From: Phytophthora hibernalis
Lineage: Eukaryota; Oomycota; Peronosporomycetes; Peronosporales; Peronosporaceae
Direction: 5' to 3'
DNA length: 64,000 nucleotides
Assembly: GCA_012656075.1 (NCBI GenBank)
Contig: JAAKBF010000396.1
Coordinates: 62,001 to 126,000, forward strand
The notes beneath the pieces are model-generated. The model did not search any database. It worked only from the letters and a program-made list of their open reading frames with translations, and was not told the DNA's origin. Shown in pieces: positions 48,172 through 59,324 of this stretch. Numbering within the stretch: the first letter of the stretch is position 1; each line of letters starts with the position of its first letter. A program made the position numbers and the translations under genes.

Positions 48172-48992
48172 AAGAAGCAACCTTGGGCAACACAAGACCA
48201 CGATGCGTCTTTCGCCCGATGTACCTGCGGTGGCGGCTGCTAAATGACCCCGCGCTTCAATTCAAGTTGCCGATGTAACTTCAATCTGAATCAACTCGAT
48301 GAGTTTCACTGCATGAATCGTAAGTTTTGTTTGCTTCCACACTTTCCTGCGCGATTTTTAACAGTAAACTCGAAGGCAGCATCGGAGTTTAGCTGCAGGC
48401 TGCTTGCATGATCTCGCAGCCAGAAACTCAACGAGGAATCCACTAGAGTGATGCCACCAATGTACAACTCCATTTGGTGGAGTAAATCACGGGTAAAGCT
48501 TGCTAAAGTTCTACATACAGTACATGGTGGCCTTTCTCGAATAGTACTTCAAGATAACGTCCGGTAGTCCGAATAGTAATTTGAAGAAGCGTTTGTCGTC
48601 ACGATACGTTTTGCGAAAGTCACCATCAAGTGAATGGTCTACATTGCATTCGATAATGACTGCTGAAACGTGAATCTAGGGCGAGTCAAATCGAGTTCTG
48701 TGGATTAACGTAGTCGAAAAATGAAAAACTTGAAAAAGCTTCGGAGGTAGTTTTTTGAAATCGTAATGCAGTGAACATTATGACGTAGACAACAACGGTC
48801 ACGCACAACAGAAACCGTGATGGAAGTAGGTAGACGCGCATCAATAATTTCCACGAGAATGCGGCGAGAAAAGTTGCGGTCTCTAAAATGTGACCACGTG
48901 AATACAGACTTTCGAGCTGCAGACGAATTCACCACAACGCAATTTGCCTCGACGAAAGTACAAGCAACACCCGTCTGCGTATCGTCAAGACC

Positions 48993-49250
48993 ATGAAGCT
49001 CGCTCCGTTTGCTGTTGTCGCTGCGATTGCTGTCGCGAGCGTTGCTGCTGCCGACCAACCTGCTCTACGTACGGCAGCTACACCGGTCGAGGCGGCTCCT
49101 GCGGCTGCAAAGCCCGCCGGTGGGGACCAAAAGGAGAACTTCTGGGGCTGGGGCGGGCCTTGGGGTGGCATGGGCTGGGGTGGCGGCTGGGGAGGTGGTT
49201 GGGGAGGTGGCTGGGGCGGTGGTTGGGGCGGCCGCGGCTGGGGCTGGTAG
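48993..49250 (+). CDS. Array copy 25: intact
   Basis: Six T upstream and five C after the gene, a combination repeated in copies 26 and 27. Confidence 0.88.
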   Translation: MKLAPFAVVAAIAVASVAAADQPALRTAATPVEAAPAAAKPAGGDQKENFWGWGGPWGGMGWGGGWGGGWGGGWGGGWGGRGWGW

Positions 49251-50072
49251 AAGAAGCAACCTTGGGCAACACAAGACCACGATGCGTCTTTCGCCCGATG
49301 TACCTGCGGTGGCGGCTGCTAAATGACCCCCGCGCTTCAATTCAAGTTGCCGATGTAACTTCAATCTGAATCAACTCGATGAGTTTCACTGCATGAATCG
49401 TAAGTTTTGTTTGCTTCCACACTTTCCTGCGCGATTTTTAACAGTAAACTCGAAGGCAGCATCGGAGTTTAGCTGCAGGCTGCTTGCATGATCTCGCAGC
49501 CAGAAACTCAACGAGGAATCCACTAGAGTGATGCCACCAATGTACAACTCCATTTGGTGGAGTAAATCACGGGTAAAGCTTGCTAAAGTTCTACATACAG
49601 TACATGGTGGCCTTTCTCGAATAGTACTTCAAGATAACGTCCGGTAGTCCGAATAGTAATTTGAAGAAGCGTTTGTCGTCACGATACGTTTTGCGAAAGT
49701 CACCATCAAGTGAATGGTCTACATTGCATTCGATAATGACTGCTGAAACGTGAATCTAGGGCGAGTCAAATCGAGTTCTGTGGATTAACGTAGTCGAAAA
49801 ATGAAAAACTTGAAAAAGCTTCGGAGGTAGTTTTTTGAAATCGTAATGCAGTGAACATTATGACGTAGACAACAACGGTCACGCACAACAGAAACCGTGA
49901 TGGAAGTAGGTAGACGCGCATCAATAATTTCCACGAGAATGCGGCGAGAAAAGTTGCGGTCTCTAAAATGTGACCACGTGAATACAGACTTTCGAGCTGC
50001 AGACGAATTCACCACAACGCAATTTGCCTCGACGAAAGTACAAGCAACACCCGTCTGCGTATCGTCAAGACC

Positions 50073-50330
50073 ATGAAGCTCGCTCCGTTTGCTGTTGTCG
50101 CTGCGATTGCTGTCGCGAGCGTTGCTGCTGCCGACCAACCTGCTCTACGTACGGCAGCTACACCGGTCGAGGCGGCTCCTGCGGCTGCAAAGCCCGCCGG
50201 TGGGGACCAAAAGGAGAACTTCTGGGGCTGGGGCGGGCCTTGGGGTGGCATGGGCTGGGGTGGCGGCTGGGGAGGTGGTTGGGGAGGTGGCTGGGGCGGT
50301 GGTTGGGGCGGCCGCGGCTGGGGCTGGTAG
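50073..50330 (+). CDS. Array copy 26: intact
   Basis: Same T-run and C-run type as copy 25. Confidence 0.88.
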   Translation: MKLAPFAVVAAIAVASVAAADQPALRTAATPVEAAPAAAKPAGGDQKENFWGWGGPWGGMGWGGGWGGGWGGGWGGGWGGRGWGW

Positions 50331-51153
50331 AAGAAGCAACCTTGGGCAACACAAGACCACGATGCGTCTTTCGCCCGATGTACCTGCGGTGGCGGCTGCT
50401 AAATGACCCCCGCGCTTCAATTCAAGTTGCCGATGTAACTTCAATCTGAATCAACTCGATGAGTTTCACTGCATGAATCGTAAGTTTTGTTTGCTTCCAC
50501 ACTTTCCTGCGCGATTTTTAACAGTAAACTCGAAGGCAGCATCGGAGTTTAGCTGCAGGCTGCTTGCATGATCTCGCAGCCAGAAACTCAACGAGGAATC
50601 CACTAGAGTGATGCCACCAATGTACAACTCCATTTGGTGGAGTAAATCACGGGTAAAGCTTGCTAAAGTTCTACATACAGTACATGGTGGCCTTTCTCGA
50701 ATAGTACTTCAAGATAACGTCCGGTAGTCCGAATAGTAATTTGAAGAAGCGTTTGTCGTCACGATACGTTTTGCGAAAGTCACCATCAAGTGAATGGTCT
50801 ACATTGCATTCGATAATGACTGCTGAAACGTGAATCTAGGGCGAGTCAAATCGAGTTCTGTGGATTAACGTAGTCGAAAAAATGAAAAACTTGAAAAAGC
50901 TTCGGAGGTAGTTTTTTGAAATCGTAATGCAGTGAACATTATGACGTAGACAACAACGGTCACGCACAACAGAAACCGTGATGGAAGTAGGTAGACGCGC
51001 ATCAATAATTTCCACGAGAATGCGGCGAGAAAAGTTGCGGTCTCTAAAATGTGACCACGTGAATACAGACTTTCGAGCTGCAGACGAATTCACCACAACG
51101 CAATTTGCCTCGACGAAAGTACAAGCAACACCCGTCTGCGTATCGTCAAGACC

Positions 51154-51411
51154 ATGAAGCTCGCTCCGTTTGCTGTTGTCGCTGCGATTGCTGTCGCGAG
51201 CGTTGCTGCTGCCGACCAACCTGCTCTACGTACGGCAGCTACACCGGTCGAGGCGGCTCCTGCGGCTGCAAAGCCCGCCGGTGGGGACCAAAAGGAGAAC
51301 TTCTGGGGCTGGGGCGGGCCTTGGGGTGGCATGGGCTGGGGTGGCGGCTGGGGAGGTGGTTGGGGAGGTGGCTGGGGCGGTGGTTGGGGCGGCCGCGGCT
51401 GGGGCTGGTAG
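51154..51411 (+). CDS. Array copy 27: intact
   Basis: As copy 26 plus six A upstream. Confidence 0.88.
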   Translation: MKLAPFAVVAAIAVASVAAADQPALRTAATPVEAAPAAAKPAGGDQKENFWGWGGPWGGMGWGGGWGGGWGGGWGGGWGGRGWGW

Positions 51412-52232
51412 AAGAAGCAACCTTGGGCAACACAAGACCACGATGCGTCTTTCGCCCGATGTACCTGCGGTGGCGGCTGCTAAATGACCCCCGCGCTTCA
51501 ATTCAAGTTGCCGATGTAACTTCAATCTGAATCAACTCGATGAGTTTCACTGCATGAATCGTAAGTTTTGTTTGCTTCCACACTTTCCTGCGCGATTTTT
51601 AACAGTAAACTCGAAGGCAGCATCGGAGTTTAGCTGCAGGCTGCTTGCATGATCTCGCAGCCAGAAACTCAACGAGGAATCCACTAGAGTGATGCCACCA
51701 ATGTACAACTCCATTTGGTGGAGTAAATCACGGGTAAAGCTTGCTAAAGTTCTACATACAGTACATGGTGGCCTTTCTCGAATAGTACTTCAAGATAACG
51801 TCCGGTAGTCCGAATAGTAATTTGAAGAAGCGTTTGTCGTCACGATACGTTTTGCGAAAGTCACCATCAAGTGAATGGTCTACATTGCATTCGATAATGA
51901 CTGCTGAAACGTGAATCTAGGGCGAGTCAAATCGAGTTCTGTGGATTAACGTAGTCGAAAAATGAAAAACTTGAAAAAGCTTCGGAGGTAGTTTTTGAAA
52001 TCGTAATGCAGTGAACATTATGACGTAGACAACAACGGTCACGCACAACAGAAACCGTGATGGAAGTAGGTAGACGCGCATCAATAATTTCCACGAGAAT
52101 GCGGCGAGAAAAGTTGCGGTCTCTAAAATGTGACCACGTGAATACAGACTTTCGAGCTGCAGACGAATTCACCACAACGCAATTTGCCTCGACGAAAGTA
52201 CAAGCAACACCCGTCTGCGTATCGTCAAGACC

Positions 52233-52490
52233 ATGAAGCTCGCTCCGTTTGCTGTTGTCGCTGCGATTGCTGTCGCGAGCGTTGCTGCTGCCGACCAACC
52301 TGCTCTACGTACGGCAGCTACACCGGTCGAGGCGGCTCCTGCGGCTGCAAAGCCCGCCGGTGGGGACCAAAAGGAGAACTTCTGGGGCTGGGGCGGGCCT
52401 TGGGGTGGCATGGGCTGGGGTGGCGGCTGGGGAGGTGGTTGGGGAGGTGGCTGGGGCGGTGGTTGGGGCGGCCGCGGCTGGGGCTGGTAG
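52233..52490 (+). CDS. Array copy 28: intact
   Basis: Five T upstream and five C after the gene; a T-to-C change after the gene (CAAGCTGCC) is shared only with copy 32. Confidence 0.88.
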   Translation: MKLAPFAVVAAIAVASVAAADQPALRTAATPVEAAPAAAKPAGGDQKENFWGWGGPWGGMGWGGGWGGGWGGGWGGGWGGRGWGW

Positions 52491-53313
52491 AAGAAGCAAC
52501 CTTGGGCAACACAAGACCACGATGCGTCTTTCGCCCGATGTACCTGCGGTGGCGGCTGCTAAATGACCCCCGCGCTTCAATTCAAGCTGCCGATGTAACT
52601 TCAATCTGAATCAACTCGATGAGTTTCACTGCATGAATCGTAAGTTTTGTTTGCTTCCACACTTTCCTGCGCGATTTTTAACAGTAAACTCGAAGGCAGC
52701 ATCGGAGTTTAGCTGCAGGCTGCTTGCATGATCTCGCAGCCAGAAACTCAACGAGGAATCCACTAGAGTGATGCCACCAATGTACAACTCCATTTGGTGG
52801 AGTAAATCACGGGTAAAGCTTGCTAAAGTTCTACATACAGTACATGGTGGCCTTTCTCGAATAGTACTTCAAGATAACGTCCGGTAGTCCGAATAGTAAT
52901 TTGAAGAAGCGTTTGTCGTCACGATACGTTTTGCGAAAGTCACCATCAAGTGAATGGTCTACATTGCATTCGATAATGACTGCTGAAACGTGAATCTAGG
53001 GCGAGTCAAATCGAGTTCTGTGGATTAACGTAGTCGAAAAAATGAAAAACTTGAAAAAGCTTCGGAGGTAGTTTTTTGAAATCGTAATGCAGTGAACATT
53101 ATGACGTAGACAACAACGGTCACGCACAACAGAAACCGTGATGGAAGTAGGTAGACGCGCATCAATAATTTCCACGAGAATGCGGCGAGAAAAGTTGCGG
53201 TCTCTAAAATGTGACCACGTGAATACAGACTTTCGAGCTGCAGACGAATTCACCACAACGCAATTTGCCTCGACGAAAGTACAAGCAACACCCGTCTGCG
53301 TATCGTCAAGACC

Positions 53314-53571
53314 ATGAAGCTCGCTCCGTTTGCTGTTGTCGCTGCGATTGCTGTCGCGAGCGTTGCTGCTGCCGACCAACCTGCTCTACGTACGGCAGCT
53401 ACACCGGTCGAGGCGGCTCCTGCGGCTGCAAAGCCCGCCGGTGGGGACCAAAAGGAGAACTTCTGGGGCTGGGGCGGGCCTTGGGGTGGCATGGGCTGGG
53501 GTGGCGGCTGGGGAGGTGGTTGGGGAGGTGGCTGGGGCGGTGGTTGGGGCGGCCGCGGCTGGGGCTGGTAG
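53314..53571 (+). CDS. Array copy 29: intact
   Basis: Six A and six T upstream, four C after the gene. Confidence 0.88.
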   Translation: MKLAPFAVVAAIAVASVAAADQPALRTAATPVEAAPAAAKPAGGDQKENFWGWGGPWGGMGWGGGWGGGWGGGWGGGWGGRGWGW

Positions 53572-54389
53572 AAGAAGCAACCTTGGGCAACACAAGACCA
53601 CGATGCGTCTTTCGCCCGATGTACCTGCGGTGGCGGCTGCTAAATGACCCCGCGCTTCAATTCAAGTTGCCGATGTAACTTCAATCTGAATCAACTCGAT
53701 GAGTTTCACTGCATGAATCGTAAGTTTTGTTTGCTTCCACACTTTCCTGCGCGATTTTTAACAGTAAACTCGAAGGCAGCATCGGAGTTTAGCTGCAGGC
53801 TGCTTGCATGATCTCGCAGCCAGAAACTCAACGAGGAATCCACTAGAGTGATGCCACCAATGTACAACTCCATTTGGTGGAGTAAATCACGGGTAAAGCT
53901 TGCTAAAGTTCTACATACAGTACATGGTGGCCTTTCTCGAATAGTACTTCAAGATAACGTCCGGTAGTCCGAATAGTAATTTGAAGAAGCGTTTGTCGTC
54001 ACGATACGTTTTGCGAAAGTCACCATCAAGTGAATGGTCTACATTGCATTCGATAATGACTGCTGAAACGTGAATCTAGGGCGAGTCAAATCGAGTTCTG
54101 TGGATTAACGTAGTCGAAAAAATGAAAAACTTGAAAAAGCTTCGGAGGTAGTTTTTGAAATCGTAATGCAGTGAACATTATGACGTAGACAACAACGGTC
54201 ACGCACAACAGAAACCGTGATGGAAGTAGGTAGACGCGCATCAATAATTTCCACGAGAATGCGGCGAGAAAAGTTGCGGTCTCTAAAATGTGACCACGTG
54301 AATACAGACTTTCGAGCTGCAGACGAATTCACCACAACGCAATTTGCCTCGACGAAAGTAGCAACACCCGTCTGCGTATCGTCAAGACC

Positions 54390-54647
54390 ATGAAGCTCGC
54401 TCCGTTTGCTGTTGTCGCTGCGATTGCTGTCGCGAGCGTTGCTGCTGCCGACCAACCTGCTCTACGTACGGCAGCTACACCGGTCGAGGCGGCTCCTGCG
54501 GCTGCAAAGCCCGCCGGTGGGGACCAAAAGGAGAACTTCTGGGGCTGGGGCGGGCCTTGGGGTGGCATGGGCTGGGGTGGCGGCTGGGGAGGTGGTTGGG
54601 GAGGTGGCTGGGGTGGTGGTTGGGGCGGCCGCGGCTGGGGCTGGTAG
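54390..54647 (+). CDS. Array copy 30: intact
   Basis: Protein unchanged. The leader lacks three bases (AAGTAGCAAC), and a silent GGT in the Gly/Trp tail is shared only with copy 1. Confidence 0.86.
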   Translation: MKLAPFAVVAAIAVASVAAADQPALRTAATPVEAAPAAAKPAGGDQKENFWGWGGPWGGMGWGGGWGGGWGGGWGGGWGGRGWGW

Positions 54648-55466
54648 AAGAAGCAACCTTGGGCAACACAAGACCACGATGCGTCTTTCGCCCGATGTAC
54701 CTGCGGTGGCGGCTGCTAAATGACCCCGCGCTTCAATTCAAGTTGCCGATGTAACTTCAATCTGAATCAACTCGATGAGTTTCACTGCATGAATCGTAAG
54801 TTTTGTTTGCTTCCACACTTTCCTGCGCGATTTTTAACAGTAAACTCGAAGGCAGCATCGGAGTTTAGCTGCAGGCTGCTTGCATGATCTCGCAGCCAGA
54901 AACTCAACGAGGAATCCACTAGAGTGATGCCACCAATGTACAACTCCATTTGGTGGAGTAAATCACGGGTAAAGCTTGCTAAAGTTCTACATACAGTACA
55001 TGGTGGCCTTTCTCGAATAGTACTTCAAGATAACGTCCGGTAGTCCGAATAGTAATTTGAAGAAGCGTTTGTCGTCACGATACGTTTTGCGAAAGTCACC
55101 ATCAAGTGAATGGTCTACATTGCATTCGATAATGACTGCTGAAACGTGAATCTAGGGCGAGTCAAATCGAGTTCTGTGGATTAACGTAGTCGAAAAATGA
55201 AAAACTTGAAAAAGCTTGGGTAGTTTTTTTGAAATCGTAATGCAGTGAACATTATGACGTAGACAACAACGGTCACGCACAACAGAAACCGCGATGGAAG
55301 TAGGTAGACGCGCATCAATAATTTCCACGAGAATGCGGCGAGAAAAGTTGCGGTCTCTAAAATGTGACCACGTGAATACAGACTTTCGAGCTGCAGACGA
55401 ATTCACCACAACGCAATTTGCCTCGACGAAAGTACAAGCAACACCCGTCTGCGTATCGTCAAGACC

Positions 55467-55724
55467 ATGAAGCTCGCTCCGTTTGCTGTTGTCGCTGCGA
55501 TTGCTGTCGCGAGCGTTGCTGCTGCCGACCAACCTGCTCTACGTACGGCAGCTACACCGGTCGAGGCGGCTCCTGCGGCTGCAAAGCCCGCCGGTGGGGA
55601 CCAAAAGGAGAACTTCTGGGGCTGGGGCGGGCCTTGGGGTGGCATGGGCTGGGGTGGCGGCTGGGGAGGTGGTTGGGGAGGTGGCTGGGGCGGTGGTTGG
55701 GGCGGCCGCGGCTGGGGCTGGTAG
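55467..55724 (+). CDS. Array copy 31: intact, altered upstream region
   Basis: Upstream, four bases are lost next to a seven-T run (AAGCTTGGGTAG), a T-to-C change occurs at 55292, and another follows the gene (CTGCCAAATG). Confidence 0.86.
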   Translation: MKLAPFAVVAAIAVASVAAADQPALRTAATPVEAAPAAAKPAGGDQKENFWGWGGPWGGMGWGGGWGGGWGGGWGGGWGGRGWGW

Positions 55725-56545
55725 AAGAAGCAACCTTGGGCAACACAAGACCACGATGCGTCTTTCGCCCGATGTACCTGCGGTGGCGGCTGCCAAATGA
55801 CCCCGCGCTTCAATTCAAGTTGCCGATGTAACTTCAATCTGAATCAACTCGATGAGTTTCACTGCATGAATCGTAAGTTTTGTTTGCTTCCACACTTTCC
55901 TGCGCGATTTTTAACAGTAAACTCGAAGGCAGCATCGGAGTTTAGCTGCAGGCTGCTTGCATGATCTCGCAGCCAGAAACTCAACGAGGAATCCACTAGA
56001 GTGATGCCACCAATGTACAACTCCATTTGGTGGAGTAAATCACGGGTAAAGCTTGCTAAAGTTCTACATACAGTACATGGTGGCCTTTCTCGAATAGTAC
56101 TTCAAGATAACGTCCGGTAGTCCGAATAGTAATTTGAAGAAGCGTTTGTCGTCACGATACGTTTTGCGAAAGTCACCATCAAGTGAATGGTCTACATTGC
56201 ATTCGATAATGACTGCTGAAACGTGAATCTAGGGCGAGTCAAATCGAGTTCTGTGGATTAACGTAGTCGAAAAATGAAAAACTTGAAAAGCTTCGGAGGT
56301 AGTTTTTTTGAAATCGTAATGCAGTGAACATTATGACGTAGACAACAACGGTCACGCACAACAGAAACCGTGATGGAAGTAGGTAGACGCGCATCAATAA
56401 TTTCCACGAGAATGCGGCGAGAAAAGTTGCGGTCTCTAAAATGTGACCACGTGAATACAGACTTTCGAGCTGCAGACGAATTCACCACAACGCAATTTGC
56501 CTCGACGAAAGTACAAGCAACACCCGTCTGCGTATCGTCAAGACC

Positions 56546-56803
56546 ATGAAGCTCGCTCCGTTTGCTGTTGTCGCTGCGATTGCTGTCGCGAGCGTTGCTG
56601 CTGCCGACCAACCTGCTCTACGTACGGCAGCTACACCGGTCGAGGCGGCTCCTGCGGCTGCAAAGCCCGCCGGTGGGGACCAAAAGGAGAACTTCTGGGG
56701 CTGGGGCGGGCCTTGGGGTGGCATGGGCTGGGGTGGCGGCTGGGGAGGTGGTTGGGGAGGTGGCTGGGGCGGTGGTTGGGGCGGCCGCGGCTGGGGCTGG
56801 TAG
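56546..56803 (+). CDS. Array copy 32: intact, last gene copy
   Basis: Seven T upstream with one A lost; after the gene three bases are missing (CGATGGCCTG). The right edge copy. Confidence 0.86.
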   Translation: MKLAPFAVVAAIAVASVAAADQPALRTAATPVEAAPAAAKPAGGDQKENFWGWGGPWGGMGWGGGWGGGWGGGWGGGWGGRGWGW

Positions 56804-57352
56804 AAGAAGCAACCTTGGGCAACACAAGACCACGATGCGTCTTTCGCCCGATGGCCTGCGGTGGCGGCTGCTAAATGACCCCGCGCTTCAATTCAAGCTG
56901 CCGATGTAACTTCAATCTGAATCAACTCGATGAGTTTCACTGCATGAATCGTAAGTTTTGTTTGCTTCCACACTTTCCTGCGCGATTTTTAACAGTAAAC
57001 TCGAAGGCAGCATCGGAGTTTAGCTGCAGGCTGCTTGCATGATCTCGCAGCCAGAAACTCAACGAGGAATCCACTAGAGTGATGCCACCAATGTACAACT
57101 CCATTTGGTGGAGTAAATCACGGGTAAAGCTTGCTAAAGTTCTACATACAGTACATGGTGGCCTTTCTCGAATAGTACTTCAAGATAACGTCCGGTAGTC
57201 CGAATAGTAATTTGAAGAAGCGTTTGTCGTCACGATACGTTTTGCGAAAGTCACCATCAAGTGAATGGTCTACATTGCATTCGATAATGACTGCTGAAAC
57301 GTGAATCTAGGGCGAGTCAAATCGAGTTCTGTGGATTAACGTAGTCGAAAAA
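56804..57352 (+). repeat. Partial terminal unit of the array, no gene
   Basis: The spacer after copy 32 continues as normal unit sequence up to GTCGAAAAA and breaks off before the promoter and gene. Confidence 0.95.
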
Positions 57353-57383
57353 GCCCGCGACCTGGGCACGCACGTGCTCTTAA

Positions 57384-57701
57384 TCACGCTGTGGTGCGAC
57401 TCAATCCCTTGTTGAGAAGGCAGTACTCCACCCACACCAGCACCGTTGTTATGCCAGCGATTCCAGCACTCACCACTTCTGTGAACCAGCTAGCATACGC
57501 TTCCTTGCCTTGCAAAACCCAGTGCTGGGTTATCACTGTGGCGAGCTTGACAAATTGCTTGTGGGTACGGGCGGATCGGAGGAGATCGATTCCAGGTCGT
57601 ATCATCTCTGCGTACATGTCTGCGTTCACTAGTAGCGTCTTTTTCTGCCGTGAGTTTCGAGCCATGTGCGGCCAGCAGGTAGTGAGAGTAACTTCAGCCA
57701 T
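57384..57701 (-). CDS. Hypothetical protein, possibly a fragment
   Basis: Encodes 105 residues from the ATG at 57701. Not recognised. Residues ~75-95 are hydrophobic (A-G-I-A-G-I-T-T-V-L-V-W-V) and could span a membrane. The frame starts and ends close to the array edge, so it may be the surviving piece of a gene cut by the array boundary. Confidence 0.35.
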   Translation of the reverse strand: MAEVTLTTCWPHMARNSRQKKTLLVNADMYAEMIRPGIDLLRSARTHKQFVKLATVITQHWVLQGKEAYASWFTEVVSAGIAGITTVLVWVEYCLLNKGLSRTTA

Positions 57702-57749
57702 ACTCAAGGAAAGCTATAAAGCGGTGCACATATTTGCCGCGTGACCAGC

Positions 57750-58747
57750 TCAATCCAACGGAGCCACAGTCAACGACAGTCCAGCCGCCGAAATGGAGCT
57801 TGTAGGTTCCATCGGTAGCACAGAGTAGAGGCCCGGCTGATCTCTTACCGAAGACAAAACGTTCCTGAAAACTCGCCGAGTTGTAACCACTACACCGAAT
57901 GACGTGCCGTCACCTTTTGTTTGGCCGTCAAAACTGAAAGCATCCAGTACTAGCATCTCATCCATCCTCCTGTCAGCAGCGTCTTCAACAGCCATGAACT
58001 GCGAGCGAGACGTGCACATTCGGTTGCTTGCCCACGCAGTGAAGGTCACGAACAACAACTAGAGAATGGAGATTCGCAGCAGCTCTGCAAATGGATGGGA
58101 CATCTCGAACCATCCATTTGCAGAGCTGCGAACGAGAAATGATTTCCGATTCTCTAGTTGTTTGCTAGTCGGCACCATGCGGAGGAGTCTAGGCTGATCA
58201 TGGTACCGATGATTCAGCATTGTTCGAAGCTGCATGGCCCCCACCCCATATTTAACAGGGCATCTACTTCATCGAGCAACTCGGGGTGAACTCCACGCCG
58301 ACTCACTGTGGTGCGCTGTGACCCATGAGCTCCAGATCGTTCGAGGTAAAATTGCGTCGGCACATCAAGCTCGTTGATCGTCTTGATTTTAAATCGATGC
58401 TCGCAGTCGTCATGAGATCGGCTTCGATACACGCGAGCAAGTAACCTCTCAGTCGTGTAGCGAGTCTCGTAAGTATGCACGTCGTCGCTCTGGTCGTTCA
58501 TCGCACGGTACGCAGCTGAAAATGACTCGAACACTGCAACCATGATGTACGACAAGCGAGGTGGCGCTGTATCATAAGCCCCCACCGCTGTCACAGCCTC
58601 AAGTCCCCAAAACTCGAACTCAGAGGCAGAGGAGTCGGAACCATCCGAATCGCTCCACAACAACATGTTCGTGCCGCCGGCCACCGGAGTCGCCATGCGG
58701 CTTGAAAGTCGAGGCTCCTGCAATTCGTCGTCGCTGGCGTCCCCCAT
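57750..58747 (-). pseudogene. Broken gene of unknown function
   Basis: Three open stretches follow each other on the minus strand: 58747-58214 (177 residues from an ATG, acidic N-terminus), 58244-58059 and 58058-57750. The first change of frame falls at the C runs 58238-58247 and may be a sequence error. The second falls inside a large inverted repeat that introduces a stop. The product resembles no family I can name with confidence; an oomycete START-like protein is one thought. If the inverted repeat is a true insertion the gene is dead. Confidence 0.45.
58056..58160. repeat. Imperfect inverted repeat, arms ~43-51 bp, 11-bp spacer
   Basis: The left arm 58056-58098 starts CAACTAGAGAAT and ends CTCTGCAAATGGATGG. 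The right arm 58110-58160 is its reverse complement with two small indels and a few substitutions. It could form a long hairpin or mark a small inverted duplication. Confidence 0.88.
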
Positions 58748-59072
58748 GCTCGGTTATTTGGCAAAACGAAAGTGACTATTGACGCGAACGCTTGCTTGAT
58801 GTTTACATCCGCCAAGACACCGAGGCAAAACCGACGCGAGGCAGCCTCGTCTTCGAGTCTATGCGCACTCACATCTCGGTTTGTAAAGCTCACTAGAATC
58901 GGCCGTTCGGTCTATTTGTGCTATTTTCAAACCGAGTATTTTCTTGACCCGTACGTATGCTTCTTTCCCGAGGGCCCTGAGTGCATCTGCGTCAAGATCT
59001 GTAGGCATGATGATGCAGCTTTGTGCGTGTGATGGACCTCTCTCGATATAACAGTTTTACAGGTATGTAGTG

Positions 59073-59105
59073 CTGGTTACCTGTTGATGTACAACAGGTA
59101 ACCAG
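59073..59105. repeat. Perfect hairpin, 13-bp arms, 7-base loop
   Basis: CTGGTTACCTGTT is followed by GATGTAC and then the exact reverse complement of the first arm. No T-tract follows, so a terminator role is not suggested. Confidence 0.85.
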
Positions 59106-59184
59106 GGTGGACGACAGGCGAAGCGGGGCTGTGAGGGTCGAACAGGTGAGCAGGGGCAGAACAACAGATATTAATTATTTTCCA

Positions 59185-59313
59185 AGTGCTTCACGGTAAC
59201 GTCCAGTACTTCGAATAGTAATTTGAAGAAACATTTGACGCCACGATACTTTGTGCGATAGTCACCATTTACTGTTGTGAATGGTCTACATTGCATTCAA
59301 TACCGTAACGACT
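59185..59313 (+). repeat. Diverged fragment of the array spacer outside the array
   Basis: About 129 bases align with the spacer stretch found in each unit from CTTCAAGATAACGTCC to GATAATGACT (for example 22,807-22,919), including identical blocks GAATAGTAATTTGAAGAA and GAATGGTCTACATTGCATTC, with perhaps 20% differences. Same orientation as the array. Confidence 0.85.
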
Positions 59314-59324
59314 TCAACCCTTTG

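Larger units (their letters stand above)
22635..57352 (+). repeat. 34.7-kb head-to-tail tandem array, ~1,078-bp unit, 32 gene copies
   Basis: Start codons of the 32 gene copies are spaced 1,076-1,081 bases apart, except where internal deletions shorten a unit to 1,029-1,034. The array begins with GCAGCATC next to the gypsy gag and ends at GTCGAAAAA next to unrelated sequence. The last unit is partial and lacks the gene. Each unit holds ~820 bases of spacer and promoter plus a 258-base gene. Middle units differ only by a base or two in short homopolymers. Larger changes cluster in units 1-8 and 30-32. Collapsed or expanded copy number in the assembly cannot be excluded. Confidence 0.98.
58748..59324. 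other. Intergenic with hairpin and array-derived relic
   Basis: No credible gene. It holds a 13-bp-arm hairpin (59073-59105) and a diverged piece of the array unit (59185-59313), listed separately. Confidence 0.5.

Noticed and set aside
55403..55837. Proline/glutamine-rich antisense frame (Q-P-P-P repeats)
   Set aside because: It is just the complement of the W-G-G-G codons; no initiator or signal peptide on that strand.
22635..57352. CRISPR array or satellite DNA
   Set aside because: The unit is ~1 kb, contains a gene with its own promoter-like elements, and has no short-repeat/unique-spacer pattern.
58772..59032. 86-codon plus-strand frame
   Set aside because: No domain, signal peptide or initiator; overlaps the start of the broken minus-strand gene's promoter side.
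59073..59105. Rho-independent terminator
   Set aside because: No T-tract, and the genome is eukaryotic.
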